DNA from: Leucobacter edaphi
GTDB lineage: Bacteria > Actinomycetota > Actinomycetes > Actinomycetales > Microbacteriaceae
Assembly: GCF_016522535.1 (NCBI RefSeq)
Contig: NZ_JAEHOI010000002.1
Span: 434,001 to 498,000 of the forward strand
Direction of reading: 5' to 3'
Length of the DNA: 64,000 nucleotides
Both the position numbers and the translations under genes were made by a program. A model generated the notes under the pieces. The model worked only from the letters and a program-made list of their open reading frames with translations. It did no database searches and was not told the origin of the DNA. Positions 43,040 through 52,413 of this stretch are shown one piece after another (position 1 is the first letter of the stretch; the number at the start of each line of letters is the position of its first letter).

Positions 43040-43226
43040 CGGTCCGAGTGTATTGGAGGCCACCACGCCGATTCCCGTGACTGGCGCGTGAAAATTCTCT
43101 CTGTCCAGGGGATCTGGGGAAATGCCCCGTGACCAGGAGGTATCCGGACTGAACTTCTCTTTGTTCCGAGACAAATGTAGTTCGACGTCGAGGCAAACTC
43201 GCAGGGAACTCCCAGAGTCACTAGAA

Positions 43227-43256
43227 TTGACCTAGCCGGTCGCCGATCGGTAGCTC
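43227..43256 (+). promoter_or_regulatory. Possible promoter of cydAB
   Basis: TTGACC (43227-43232) and TAGCTC (43251-43256) with an 18-base spacer lie about 85 bases before the cydA ATG. TTGACC matches the -35 consensus well and the -10 element only partly. A small hairpin, TAAGGG-N7-CCCTTA (43289-43307), lies in the leader. No Rex or other oxygen-regulator site was recognised. Confidence 0.35.
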
Positions 43257-43341
43257 CGGCGGAAATGATATTCCGTGGCGGACCTCACTAAGGGAGTGCA
43301 GCCCTTAGCGGGGCGCGGCTCCTTTCGTTCTGGAGCGATAC

Positions 43342-44784
43342 ATGAACGAGTTCTTCGATCCACTCAGCCTTGCCAGGTGGCAATTCGGGTTGACGACGCT
43401 GTACCACTTCATCTTCGTCCCACTCACCATCGGTCTGAGCCTGCTCGTGGCGATTCTGCAGACCGTGTGGGTGCGAACCGGGAAGACGAAGTACCTGCGC
43501 CTCACCCGGCTCTTCGGCAAGATCTTCCTCATCAACTTCGCGATGGGAGTCGTCACCGGCATCGTGCAGGAGTTCCAGTTCGGTATGAACTGGTCGAACT
43601 ACTCCCGCTTCGTCGGGGACATCTTCGGCGCCCCCCTCGCGATGGAGGGCCTCATCGCCTTCTTCTTCGAGGCGACATTCATCGGCCTCTGGATCTTCGG
43701 CTGGGACAAGCTCCCCAAGAAGATTCACCTGCTCACCATCTGGTTCACCTGGATCGGTACCGTGCTCTCCGCCTACTTCATCCTTGCGGCGAACGCGTTC
43801 ATGCAGAACCCGGTCGGCTACGAACTCAACCCGGAGAAGGGTCGCGCCGAGCTCACCGACATCGTCGCGGTGCTCCTCAACCCGGTCGCGCTCACGCAGT
43901 TCCCGCACACGATCTTCGCGGCGATCATGTTCGCCGGCACCGTGATCGTCGCGGTTGCCGCGTACCACCTGAAGCGCCGTCAGTTCGTCGACGAGATGCG
44001 CACCGCGCTCCGCTTCGGCGCGTGGACGAACATCCTCGGCTTCCTGGGCGTCGGCCTCACTGGCCACTCCCTCGGCATGGTGATGACGCAGACGCAGCCC
44101 ATGAAGATGGCCGCAGCTGAGGCGCTCTACAACACGGCGAGCGGCAAGGACGCGTCGTTCTCGATCTTCAGCCTCGGCACGCCGGACGGCGCGCACGAGA
44201 TCTTCTCGGTTCGCGTGCCCTACATCCTGTCGTTCCTCTCGAACGGCACCTTCGACGGCACGGTCGAGGGCATCCGTGACCTGCAGGCCGAGTACACGGC
44301 GCAGTACTGCGGCGCCGACGCGATGCTCACCTGCCCGACGGACGGCCAGTTCGCGCCCATCATCTGGGTCACCTACTGGTCATTCCGCTGGATGATCGGC
44401 CTCGGCGCCTTCGCCGCGCTCGTCTCCGCTGTCGGCCTGTGGATCACCCGCAAGGACAAGGAACTGCCGAAGTGGGTGTGGAAGGTCGCGATCTGGACCG
44501 CCCCGATCCCGATGCTCGCGTCGCTCGTCGGCTGGGTCTTCACCGAGATGGGCCGCCAGCCGTGGATCGTGTTCGGGGTGATGACCACCGAACAGGGAGT
44601 GTCGCCCGGAGTGCCGGGCTGGGCAGTCGCGGTTTCGCTCGCGGTGTTCACGCTCGTCTATGGCGCACTCGCGGTCGTGGAGTTCAAGCTCATCAAGAAG
44701 GCCGCGATCGAGGGTCCGGCCGAGATCACGCACGACGAAGAGTCCGGTGAACCGGATCACGACAAGCTCGCAACGGTCTACTAG
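43342..44784 (+). CDS. cydA: Cytochrome bd ubiquinol oxidase subunit I
   Basis: Quinol-oxidising, haem-carrying subunit of the high-affinity terminal oxidase, 480 residues. The start ARWQFGLTTLYHFIFVPLTIG contains H22 (haem b595 ligand by family alignment), TQFPHTIFAA holds the second His, and TEMGRQPWIVFGVMTTEQGVSP is the conserved end of the Q-loop region. The short Q-loop is normal for Actinobacteria. GGAGCG lies shortly before the ATG. cydB starts 11 bases after the stop. Confidence 0.96.
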   Translation: MNEFFDPLSLARWQFGLTTLYHFIFVPLTIGLSLLVAILQTVWVRTGKTKYLRLTRLFGKIFLINFAMGVVTGIVQEFQFGMNWSNYSRFVGDIFGAPLAMEGLIAFFFEATFIGLWIFGWDKLPKKIHLLTIWFTWIGTVLSAYFILAANAFMQNPVGYELNPEKGRAELTDIVAVLLNPVALTQFPHTIFAAIMFAGTVIVAVAAYHLKRRQFVDEMRTALRFGAWTNILGFLGVGLTGHSLGMVMTQTQPMKMAAAEALYNTASGKDASFSIFSLGTPDGAHEIFSVRVPYILSFLSNGTFDGTVEGIRDLQAEYTAQYCGADAMLTCPTDGQFAPIIWVTYWSFRWMIGLGAFAALVSAVGLWITRKDKELPKWVWKVAIWTAPIPMLASLVGWVFTEMGRQPWIVFGVMTTEQGVSPGVPGWAVAVSLAVFTLVYGALAVVEFKLIKKAAIEGPAEITHDEESGEPDHDKLATVY

Positions 44785-44795
44785 GAGATACGGCA

Positions 44796-45824
44796 ATGGA
44801 ACTCACCACACTCTGGTTCTTCATCGTCGGTGTCCTGCTGATCGGGTACTTCGTGCTCGACGGCTTCGACTTCGGCGTGGGCATGTCGCTCCCGTTCCTC
44901 GGGAAGGACAACACCGACCGTCGGCTCCTGATCAACACGATCGGCCCGGTCTGGGATCTCAACGAGACCTGGCTCATCGTCGCGGGCGCGTCGCTCTTCG
45001 CGGCGTTCCCCGAGTGGTACGCCACGATGTTCTCGGGCTTCTACCTCGCACTGCTGCTCATCCTCGTCGCGCTCATCCTGCGCGGTGTCTCCTTCGAGTA
45101 CCGCCACCAGGGCAAGGGCGAGAAGTGGACGCGCTGGTACGACCAGTTCATCTTCTGGGGCTCGCTGCTCCCGCCGCTCCTGTGGGGCGTCGCGTTCGCG
45201 AACCTCGCCCAGGGGCTCCCGATCCGTCCGATGGACGGCGGCGGCTGGCTCTTCGAGGGCACGCTCCTCACGCTGCTGAACCCGTACGGCCTGCTCGGCG
45301 GAATCACGGTCACCCTGATCGTGTTCACGCACGGCCTCGTGTTCATCTCGCTCAAGACCATGGGTGAGATGCGTGAGAACGCGCGGAAGCTCGCCTCGAA
45401 GGTGGGGATCGCGGCGATCGTCGCCGGGGCCGCCTTCCTGATCTGGACGATCCTGCAGCACCTCCAGAGCGAGACCCTGTGGGCGATCATCGCCTGCTCG
45501 GCCATCGCTGCGGTCGCCCTGATCGGCGGCTGGCTCGCGAACTTCGCCGGCCGCGAGGGCTGGGCGTTCACCGCGAACGCTGCCGCGATCGTGTTCGCGC
45601 TGCTCGCGATCTTCATGGCGCTGTACCCGAACCTGATGCACTCGAGCATCGACCCGGCGTACTCCATGTCGATCGAGGGTGCTGCGAGCTCGCAGAAGAC
45701 CCTGGAGCTCATGACCTGGGTCGCGCTCATCGTGATGCCGCTCGTGCTCGCCTACCAGGCGTGGACGTACTGGATCTTCCGCAAGCGGCTCTCCCGGGAC
45801 GCCATCCCGGCTGAGGCGCACTAG
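44796..45824 (+). CDS. cydB: Cytochrome bd ubiquinol oxidase subunit II
   Basis: Second subunit of the bd oxidase, 342 residues with eight or nine transmembrane helices. Family features are GYFVLDGFDFGVGMSLPFLG, NTIGPVWDLNETWLIVAG, ALLLILVALILRGVSFEYRH and WALIVMPLVLAYQAWTYWIF-type helices near the end. It ends with a good terminator at 45872-45909. The assembly transporter genes cydDC follow as a separate transcription unit. Confidence 0.96.
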   Translation: MELTTLWFFIVGVLLIGYFVLDGFDFGVGMSLPFLGKDNTDRRLLINTIGPVWDLNETWLIVAGASLFAAFPEWYATMFSGFYLALLLILVALILRGVSFEYRHQGKGEKWTRWYDQFIFWGSLLPPLLWGVAFANLAQGLPIRPMDGGGWLFEGTLLTLLNPYGLLGGITVTLIVFTHGLVFISLKTMGEMRENARKLASKVGIAAIVAGAAFLIWTILQHLQSETLWAIIACSAIAAVALIGGWLANFAGREGWAFTANAAAIVFALLAIFMALYPNLMHSSIDPAYSMSIEGAASSQKTLELMTWVALIVMPLVLAYQAWTYWIFRKRLSRDAIPAEAH

Positions 45825-45871
45825 TCGGAAATCCGCTCGCGCGGAGTCGGCGATCGTGCGATCGTCGTTTC

Positions 45872-45909
45872 GGAAGGGCCCCGGGCGCACTGGCGCCGGG
45901 GGCCCTTCC
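45872..45909 (+). terminator. Terminator after cydAB
   Basis: GGAAGGGCCCCGGGCGC pairs with GCGCCGGGGGCCCTTCC (one mismatch, 4-base loop), 47 bases after the cydB stop and 94 bases before the cydD start. The two operons are therefore probably separately transcribed. Confidence 0.8.
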
Positions 45910-46002
45910 CGCTCGCTCCGCGCCCCATCACGTCCGTGTCGGCAGTCGCACGTAGACTGCCGGAAGCGCCGTTGAACGCGGCGATTGAACTTCGGGAGCG
46001 CT

Positions 46003-47697
46003 GTGAAACCCTTCGATCCGAGACTGCTTCGCTATGCGCGGGCGGCGCGCGGGGTGTTTGGCTTCGGGGCCCTGCTCGGTCTCGTCCGGACGCTCGCCAT
46101 TCTGGCCTGGAGCTGGTTCCTCGCGAATGCCCTCGCGACGCTCGTGCTCCCGGTGCTCGGCGGCGAGGGCGGGGGCGCCGGCCGCGTCGCCGAGGGCGCG
46201 TACGGCCCGGATCAGGTGCCGTTCCTCGTGGGAGGAGCGCTCGCGGCGCTCGTCGTTCGCGCCGTGGCCGGCTGGGGGATGGACGTGGTCGCCGCGCGCG
46301 GCGCGGTTCGGGTGAAGTCGGAGCTGCGGGCCGCCGCGCTCGACGCGCTCGACACGCGGTCTCCGCTTCGAGACGGCTCGCGCTCCGATTCCGAGCTCAC
46401 CACCGCGCTCGGGCGCGGGCTCGACGCGCTCGACGGCTATTTTTCGGGGTACGTGCCGCAGCTCCTGCTCGCCGTCATCGCGACGCCGGTGCTCGTCGTC
46501 GCCGTGCTCATCGCCGACCCGGTCAGCGGCATCACCGTGCTGATCGTCTTCCCGATCATCCCCGTCTTCATGATCCTGATCGGGCTTGCGACGCAGGCGG
46601 TGCAGGATCGGCAGTGGGCACAGCTGCAGCGGCTCTCGGCCACGTTCCTCGACGCGGTCTCTGGCCTCGCGACGCTGCGGATCTTCCGACGCGAGGACCG
46701 GCAGACCGCGCGAATCGAGGGGGAGACGGACGAGTACCGCTCGCGCACGATGAAGGTGCTGCGGGTCACGTTCCTCTCGGGCTTCGTGCTCGACCTCGCG
46801 GGCACGTTCTCGATCGCGCTCGTCGCGGTGACCGTCGGAACGCGCCTCGTTGCGGGGGAGTTCCCGCTCAGTCTCGGGCTGTTCGTGCTGCTGCTGCTGC
46901 CGGAGGTGTTCATCCCGATTCGCCAGGTCGGCGCTGCATTCCACGCCTCGACCGAGGGACTCGCGGCGTCCGGCGAGGTGTTCGACATCATCGAGAACGG
47001 GGAGGGGTCGCCCGCGGGCGGCGCTCCGGTGTCCACGGGCGGGCGGGCCGAGAACGGCCTCGCGGCCGATCCGGCAGCTCCCGATTCCGCGACGGCGGGC
47101 GGCCTCAGCGTCGCGGATGTCCGCATCGACCGCGGCGGCCGCGAGGTCGTCGGTCCGGTCTCGCTCACGGTCGCGCCCGGTGAGGTCGTCGCGCTCGCCG
47201 GCCCCTCGGGCGCGGGCAAGTCCAGCATCATCGCCGCTCTGCTCGGGTTCCTCGCCCCGGCGGCTGGCAGCCTCAGCGCTCCCGCTGGCATCGCGTGGGC
47301 GGGCCAGCGTCCCGGCCTCCTCCAGGGCACGATCGCGGAGAACGTGGCGCTCGGGTCCGGGAGCCCCGACCCGGCGCGCGTGCGCCGCGCGCTCGAAGCT
47401 GCCGGGCTGCCGGGCTTCGACCCCGATCTCGTGCTCGGAGCTGCGGGTTCCGGGGTATCGGGCGGACAGGCGCAGCGCATCGCGGTCGCCCGCGCGCTCT
47501 ATCGCGCATGGACGCACGAGGGCTCCGCGCTCGTACTCGACGAGCCCACCTCAGCGCTCGACGCCGACAGCGAGGCCGTCATCTGCGCGGCCATGCGGGC
47601 AGAGGCGACCGCTGGCCGCCCCGTGCTCGTCGTGAGTCACCGGGATGCCGTGCTCGAAGCAGCGGACCGCGTCGTCCGGATCGGAGCGAACGGATGA
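46003..47697 (+). CDS. cydD: Thiol reductant ABC exporter subunit CydD
   Basis: Half of the CydDC transporter, which exports cysteine and glutathione or otherwise supports haem-copper-free bd oxidase assembly. The first 330 residues are the membrane domain, the rest an ABC ATPase: Walker A AGPSGAGKSS (about 399), signature VSGGQAQRIAVARAL, Walker B ALVLDEPTSALD and the switch VVSHRDAVLEAADRVV. GTG 46003 has GGGAG upstream and is preferred over TTG 45985. The stop overlaps the cydC ATG (ATGA). Confidence 0.93.
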   Translation: MKPFDPRLLRYARAARGVFGFGALLGLVRTLAILAWSWFLANALATLVLPVLGGEGGGAGRVAEGAYGPDQVPFLVGGALAALVVRAVAGWGMDVVAARGAVRVKSELRAAALDALDTRSPLRDGSRSDSELTTALGRGLDALDGYFSGYVPQLLLAVIATPVLVVAVLIADPVSGITVLIVFPIIPVFMILIGLATQAVQDRQWAQLQRLSATFLDAVSGLATLRIFRREDRQTARIEGETDEYRSRTMKVLRVTFLSGFVLDLAGTFSIALVAVTVGTRLVAGEFPLSLGLFVLLLLPEVFIPIRQVGAAFHASTEGLAASGEVFDIIENGEGSPAGGAPVSTGGRAENGLAADPAAPDSATAGGLSVADVRIDRGGREVVGPVSLTVAPGEVVALAGPSGAGKSSIIAALLGFLAPAAGSLSAPAGIAWAGQRPGLLQGTIAENVALGSGSPDPARVRRALEAAGLPGFDPDLVLGAAGSGVSGGQAQRIAVARALYRAWTHEGSALVLDEPTSALDADSEAVICAAMRAEATAGRPVLVVSHRDAVLEAADRVVRIGANG

Positions 47698-49427
47698 GTG
47701 CAAACACCACGGAATCCCTGGTCACGGAGCCCATGCGAGACGCCGTGCTCCGGCGGGCGCTTCCGCGCCGCAAGCGTGCCCTTCCCGGTGCGCTCCTCGG
47801 GATCCTCGCGGACGCGTGCGTGGTCGGCCTGCTCGGGCTGAGCATGTGGCTGATCGTCCGCGCGGGGGAGCAGCCTCCGATCCTCCACCTCACCTTCGCC
47901 ATTGTCGGCGTGCGCGCCCTCGCCATCGGGCGCGCGGCATTCCGCTACGCCGAACGCATTTCGAGCCACGACGCCGCGCTCGCCCAGCTCGCCACGCTCC
48001 GCGCCGAAACGTTCCGGTCGCTCATCCCTCGGATTCCCGGGGCGATCGAATCGCACCGAAGAGGGGAAGTGCTCGCGGCGTTCGTCGACGACGTCGATCA
48101 GCTCCAGGACGAGCCGCTCCGCGTGCGCCAGCCGCTCTGGGTGAGCGGCATCGTCACCGGTCTGAGCGTGATCGTCGTCGCGCTGATCTCCCCGCTCGCC
48201 GCCCTCATCCTGACGGTGTTCCTCGCGGTGAGCGGGTTCCTGGCGGCGCGTCTCGCGGCGCGCCAGTCCGGCGAGTCGGACCGCGCGCTGAGCGCCGCGC
48301 GTGCCGCGCTCGTCGACGCGATCCTGGAACGCTTCTCCGCGGCCGAGGTGCTCGTCGCGTTCGGGGCGCAGGCCCGGCAGCGTGAACGGATCGCGGCCGC
48401 CGAGCGTCACCTCGTCGAGGTTCAGCTGCGGCGGGCCAAGACCGCGGGGCTCACCGCCGCCCTCCTCACGCTCGGTTCGGGCCTCGCGACGCTCGCGACG
48501 CTGCTGTTCCTCGCGCCAGCGCTCGGGGGCACGCTCTCCGGGCCGCTGTTCGCCGCGGCCGTCGTGGTTCCCGCGGCGGTGTTCGAGGTTTTCGCGCAGG
48601 TGCCGGCGGCGCTCGTCGCCCGCCGCGCCGTGCGCGCGAGCGCGGATCGTGTCGCTGCCCTGACCGAGACGCCGCTCCCCGCGGAGATCCCTGCGCCGGT
48701 TTCCGCGGGTGAGCCCGCGGCGGGGCAGGACGGCGATTTGGCTGATCAGGCGCCCGTATTCGAGGAGACGGCTCCGCTTGTCGCGGTCGAACGGCTCGCG
48801 GCACGGTATCCCGGAGCCGAACACGATGCGATCTCGGGGCTCGACTTCACGCTCGCGCCGGGCGAGACGCTCGTCGTGACGGGGGAGAGCGGCGCCGGAA
48901 AGAGCACGCTCGCGCTTGCGCTCGTCCGGTTCCTCGAGTACCGCGGTTCCTACCGCGTCCGGGGCGTTGAAGCGCGTGACCTCCGTGGGGATCAGGTTCG
49001 TGCGGTCGTGGGGCTGTGCGAACAGACGCCCCACCTGTTCGACGCCGACCTCAGGCAGAACCTCAAGTTCGCGCGCGAGCGCGCGAGCGACGAGGAACTG
49101 GTCGCCGTGCTGGATCGCGTCGGCCTCGCCGAGTGGGCACGGGAGCGTGGCGGGTTGGACGCGCCCGTCGGCGAGCACGGTGCACTCGTGTCCGGGGGAC
49201 AGGCGCAGCGCATCGGTCTCGCCCGCGCGATCCTCGCCGACTTCCCCGTGGTGGTGCTCGACGAGCCCACGGCAGGTGTGGATCGCGAAGTGGCCGATCG
49301 GCTGCTCCTCGACCTGCTCTCGGCCGTCCCGGCCGATCGGGCGGTGATTTTGATCACCCACACGGAACTTCCCGAGGGGATCCCGGCAGCGACGCTCAGG
49401 CTCGAAGCGCAGGCGCGCCGGGCCTGA
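47694..49427 (+). CDS. cydC: Thiol reductant ABC exporter subunit CydC
   Basis: Second half of the CydDC transporter, 577 residues. Six hydrophobic segments in residues 30-310 are followed by the ATPase: Walker A TGESGAGKST (about 397), signature VSGGQAQRIGLARAI, Walker B VVVLDEPTAGVD and the switch LITHTELPEGIP. The longer open frame starts inside cydD and is not used. ATG 47694 shares bases with the cydD stop. Confidence 0.93.
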   Translation: MSANTTESLVTEPMRDAVLRRALPRRKRALPGALLGILADACVVGLLGLSMWLIVRAGEQPPILHLTFAIVGVRALAIGRAAFRYAERISSHDAALAQLATLRAETFRSLIPRIPGAIESHRRGEVLAAFVDDVDQLQDEPLRVRQPLWVSGIVTGLSVIVVALISPLAALILTVFLAVSGFLAARLAARQSGESDRALSAARAALVDAILERFSAAEVLVAFGAQARQRERIAAAERHLVEVQLRRAKTAGLTAALLTLGSGLATLATLLFLAPALGGTLSGPLFAAAVVVPAAVFEVFAQVPAALVARRAVRASADRVAALTETPLPAEIPAPVSAGEPAAGQDGDLADQAPVFEETAPLVAVERLAARYPGAEHDAISGLDFTLAPGETLVVTGESGAGKSTLALALVRFLEYRGSYRVRGVEARDLRGDQVRAVVGLCEQTPHLFDADLRQNLKFARERASDEELVAVLDRVGLAEWARERGGLDAPVGEHGALVSGGQAQRIGLARAILADFPVVVLDEPTAGVDREVADRLLLDLLSAVPADRAVILITHTELPEGIPAATLRLEAQARRA

Positions 49428-49440
49428 GCGGGACTCTGCG

Positions 49441-49944
49441 CTAGTGCCCGCGGATATCGCTCCCGGAGAGCAGGGAGGAGTCCGGCGACTCGATCGTGGA
49501 GATCACGAAGCGGTTCGGGGCCGCGCCCACGCGCGAGATGCGCTCCCTGAGCGCGCTCATCCGGTGTGACTCGGTCAGTTCCGCGTCGGAAACCCCGGTA
49601 ACCGAGAGCCGGAGTTCGGGGCGGGCCTCATCGCCGAGACTCCGCATCCGCTCCGCGAGTTCCTCGCGCGCCAGATCGGACTCCACGATCACTCCGGCAA
49701 GATACTGCGTGCCGTTCCCGGCGGGAGCCCATCGGCCGACCTCGGAAAAGGAGTCGAGTACTCGCGCGTCCTCAGCGGGCAGGAGCGCGGTGATCCGGGA
49801 GGTGAGCTGCGCGGCGTTCGCGTTGTTCACCATGCCGACCCCGATGGCGCAGCCCGGAACCGAGAGCACGAGCAGCGCTGCGAGCGCGAGGACCCAGACC
49901 CTCTTCGAGGAACGCCCGGTCCTCCCGCGAGATCGTGTGCTCAT
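49441..49944 (-). CDS. Putative lipoprotein or membrane-anchored protein
   Basis: A 167-residue protein with a basic N-terminus (STRSRGRTGRSSKR), one hydrophobic segment and a lipobox-like VPGC near residue 32. The mature part is hydrophilic (AEDARVLDSFSEVGRW, REELAERMRSLGDEA). M13 of the longer frame (49944) is chosen because it gives a normal signal peptide. I do not recognise the family. It is convergent with cydC, 13 bases apart. Confidence 0.6.
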   Translation of the reverse strand: MSTRSRGRTGRSSKRVWVLALAALLVLSVPGCAIGVGMVNNANAAQLTSRITALLPAEDARVLDSFSEVGRWAPAGNGTQYLAGVIVESDLAREELAERMRSLGDEARPELRLSVTGVSDAELTESHRMSALRERISRVGAAPNRFVISTIESPDSSLLSGSDIRGH

Positions 49945-50008
49945 GCCCGCACCATAGCGGCACCGCTCGCACGGCGCCACCGGCCAAGCCTCCGGTTCCG
50001 GTTCCGCG

Positions 50009-50779
50009 TCACCGGATCCGCAGAGGCTCCCACCGCTCGTCCAGCGCCGCCCGGAACTCGGCGAGGCGGTTTCGGTCCCCCGCGGGAAGCACGCGGCCGT
50101 CGAGGCTCCGGACGGCGCGGATTCCGTGCAGCGCGTTGACCGCCCACAGCTCCGCGCCGCTGAGGAGCGCCGGCGTGAGCGCGGCGGCAGTGATCGGACG
50201 CCGCTGCGCCGCGGCGATATCGCAGACGAGGGCCTCGGTGACGGACTGGACGCGATCGAGCGAGGCGGATCGAATTAGGGTGTCGCCGTCCCAGGCGAGC
50301 AGTGCCGTCGTGGTCCCCTCCCGGGCGCTGCCATCGGGGTCGCAGAGCAGCGCCTCGGCTCCGGCCTCCAGATTGAGCTCCCGATAAGCGCTGACCAGCG
50401 GCCCCTTGAGATTCGCGAGCGGGGGAGCCTCACGCCTGATCGAGCGCAGATCGACCGTCTCACCCAGTTCGGGGAGCTCCCGGAGCACAAGCGCGAGGAA
50501 CGGTGCGGAGGCTGAAGACGACGCGTCGGCCCCGCCGCGGGCCGCCCGGATCTCCAGGCGGGGAAACCCAGCACCGAACGCGGCAATCTCCTCGCGGGCG
50601 CGTCCGAGAAAGGCGAGCCGCTCGCCGTCGTCGACCCCGAACCGCACGGCCCCCGCCGTGAGGCGTCCGAGATGCCGTGTGAGCCCCCTGACCGACGGTC
50701 TGCCATCCCGAACGGACACGCGGAAGGAATCCGCGAGCAGCAGCTCGCCGTCGCGATCGCCCAGATTGGCCCTGTCCAT
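50009..50779 (-). CDS. pabC: Aminodeoxychorismate lyase (class IV aminotransferase)
   Basis: PLP-dependent enzyme of folate synthesis, splitting 4-amino-4-deoxychorismate into p-aminobenzoate and pyruvate. 256 residues; start DGELLLADSFRVSVRDGRPSVRGL split over residues 10-33 is typical of the family, ANLKGPLVSAYRELNL contains the likely PLP-binding Lys, and DPDGSAREGTTTALL the second half-site. It is divergent from pabB, which strengthens the assignment; a D-amino acid aminotransferase is the main alternative. Confidence 0.83.
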   Translation of the reverse strand: MDRANLGDRDGELLLADSFRVSVRDGRPSVRGLTRHLGRLTAGAVRFGVDDGERLAFLGRAREEIAAFGAGFPRLEIRAARGGADASSSASAPFLALVLRELPELGETVDLRSIRREAPPLANLKGPLVSAYRELNLEAGAEALLCDPDGSAREGTTTALLAWDGDTLIRSASLDRVQSVTEALVCDIAAAQRRPITAAALTPALLSGAELWAVNALHGIRAVRSLDGRVLPAGDRNRLAEFRAALDERWEPLRIR

Positions 50780-50819
50780 TCCGCGAGAGTAACAGGAGGA
50801 GCGCCGGTACTGTTGACGG

Positions 50820-52340
50820 GTGGGGAACCGTGACGATACGCGAGCTCGCCGGAGCCTCCCGGTGGCGGCGGACACGCGCGCGATCGCGGGGGCTCTCGCG
50901 GAGGCCTCGGAGCACTGGTGCTGGTTCGACGGCGAACGCCCCGCTCCGGGCGAGCCTCGGGTGAGTGTGCTCGGCGTCGCCTCCGAGGTGCGCGAGTGCT
51001 GGCCTGGGCAGGAACGTGCGTTCCTCGACGGGCTGAGCGGGGAGCTCGCGAGGTGCGAGACGCCCGCGTGGACCCGCGGGCGAGGCCGGCTCGCGAGCGG
51101 CTGGGTCGTCGCGCTCGCCTACGAGTTCGGCGTTGCCCTCATGGCGTCGGGCAGAGAGCCCGATCAGACCCCCGAAACCCAGCAGGGAGACGCGTGCTCG
51201 ACGGGGATCGCGCTGCGCCTCGACTGCGTGATCGCGGTGGATCACGACGCTGGAACCGTCGAGCTGCGCGGTGACAGCGACGCGGCGATCGACTCCTGGT
51301 GTCGCCGTCACTCGGTCGTGCTCGAGCGGCTGGGGATGCGCGGGGGGATGGGCGGCGCGGGCGCGATGTCGGTCGGGCGGTCTGGAGCAGAGCCGGGCGC
51401 GGCGACCGGCCCTGAGTCCGGCCCGGAGTTCGGCCCGGAGTTCGGCCCTGAGCTCGGCCCGGACTCGAGCGCCGCTCGCGCGTCGTTGCACGAACCGACC
51501 GGCGGCCTCGCTTGGCGCAGCACGGACGACGACTACCTCGCCCGCATCGACGCGTGCCTGCGCGCGATCCGCGACGGCGACGCCTACGTGCTCTGCCTCA
51601 CGGACACGCTGGAGGGAACGGCGCGCGGCGGACGCGAACCGCTCGACGTCTTCGATCGGCTGCGCGCGGCGGGCCCCGCGATCCGGGGCGGCGTGATCGT
51701 CGCGGGGGACCGGGCGCTCGTGTCCGCGAGTCCCGAACGCTTCCTCTCGGTTTCGGGTCGCGAGATCCGGACGGACCCGATCAAGGGCACGCGGCCCCGG
51801 GACCCGGATCCGGTGCGCGACGACGCGCTCGCGGCGGAGCTCGCGTCGGATCCCAAGGAGGCGGCCGAGAACCTGATGATCGTGGACCTCATGCGCAACG
51901 ACCTAGGACGGGTGTGCGCTCCGGGGAGCGTGCGGGTCGAGGGGTTCCTCAGGGTCGAATCGCATCCCCACGTGCACCAGCTGGTCAGCACGATCGCGGG
52001 TCGTCTCGCCGGGGAAAACACCGTGCTCGACGCCCTGACCACGTGTTTTCCCGGGGGATCGATGACGGGTGCCCCGAAGCGCCGCGCCGTCGAGATCCTC
52101 GCGGGGCTCGAGGACGGGCCGCGGGGCCTGTATTCGGGATGCTTCGGCTGGATCGACGATTCGGGGGACGCGGAGCTCGCGATGACGATACGCAGTGTCG
52201 AACTGCGCGGCGAACGGATCCTGATCGGCGCCGGTGGCGGGATCACGGCCGATTCCGCGCCCCTGCGCGAGCTCGACGAGAAACATCTGAAGGCCCGCTC
52301 GCTCGTCGCCGCGCTGCGCGGTGATTCGGCGGCCGAATAG
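50820..52340 (+). CDS. pabB: Aminodeoxychorismate synthase component I
   Basis: Chorismate-utilising enzyme of folate synthesis, 506 residues. The C-terminal chorismate-binding domain is clear: [70 protein letters not shown] and [12 protein letters not shown]. The N-terminal domain (1-155) is weakly conserved, and a low-complexity linker with a 12-base repeat joins them. Anthranilate synthase (TrpE) is the alternative; the divergent pabC favours PabB. The GTG start at 50820 is uncertain; GTG 50862 is possible. Confidence 0.85.
   Translation: MGNRDDTRARRSLPVAADTRAIAGALAEASEHWCWFDGERPAPGEPRVSVLGVASEVRECWPGQERAFLDGLSGELARCETPAWTRGRGRLASGWVVALAYEFGVALMASGREPDQTPETQQGDACSTGIALRLDCVIAVDHDAGTVELRGDSDAAIDSWCRRHSVVLERLGMRGGMGGAGAMSVGRSGAEPGAATGPESGPEFGPEFGPELGPDSSAARASLHEPTGGLAWRSTDDDYLARIDACLRAIRDGDAYVLCLTDTLEGTARGGREPLDVFDRLRAAGPAIRGGVIVAGDRALVSASPERFLSVSGREIRTDPIKGTRPRDPDPVRDDALAAELASDPKEAAENLMIVDLMRNDLGRVCAPGSVRVEGFLRVESHPHVHQLVSTIAGRLAGENTVLDALTTCFPGGSMTGAPKRRAVEILAGLEDGPRGLYSGCFGWIDDSGDAELAMTIRSVELRGERILIGAGGGITADSAPLRELDEKHLKARSLVAALRGDSAAE
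51408..51467 (+). repeat. 12-base tandem repeat in the pabB linker
   Basis: Five imperfect units of 12 bases (GGCCCGGAGTTC type) encode [16 protein letters not shown] and GPDS in the interdomain linker. The frame is preserved because the unit is a multiple of three, so length changes would only lengthen or shorten the linker. Confidence 0.85.
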
Positions 52341-52413
52341 GGCGCCCGTTCGCGGTATCCTGGTCGGGTGTGTGCCGCCCTCCGGCGAGCGCCGAAACGA
52401 GAACGGGGTGTGT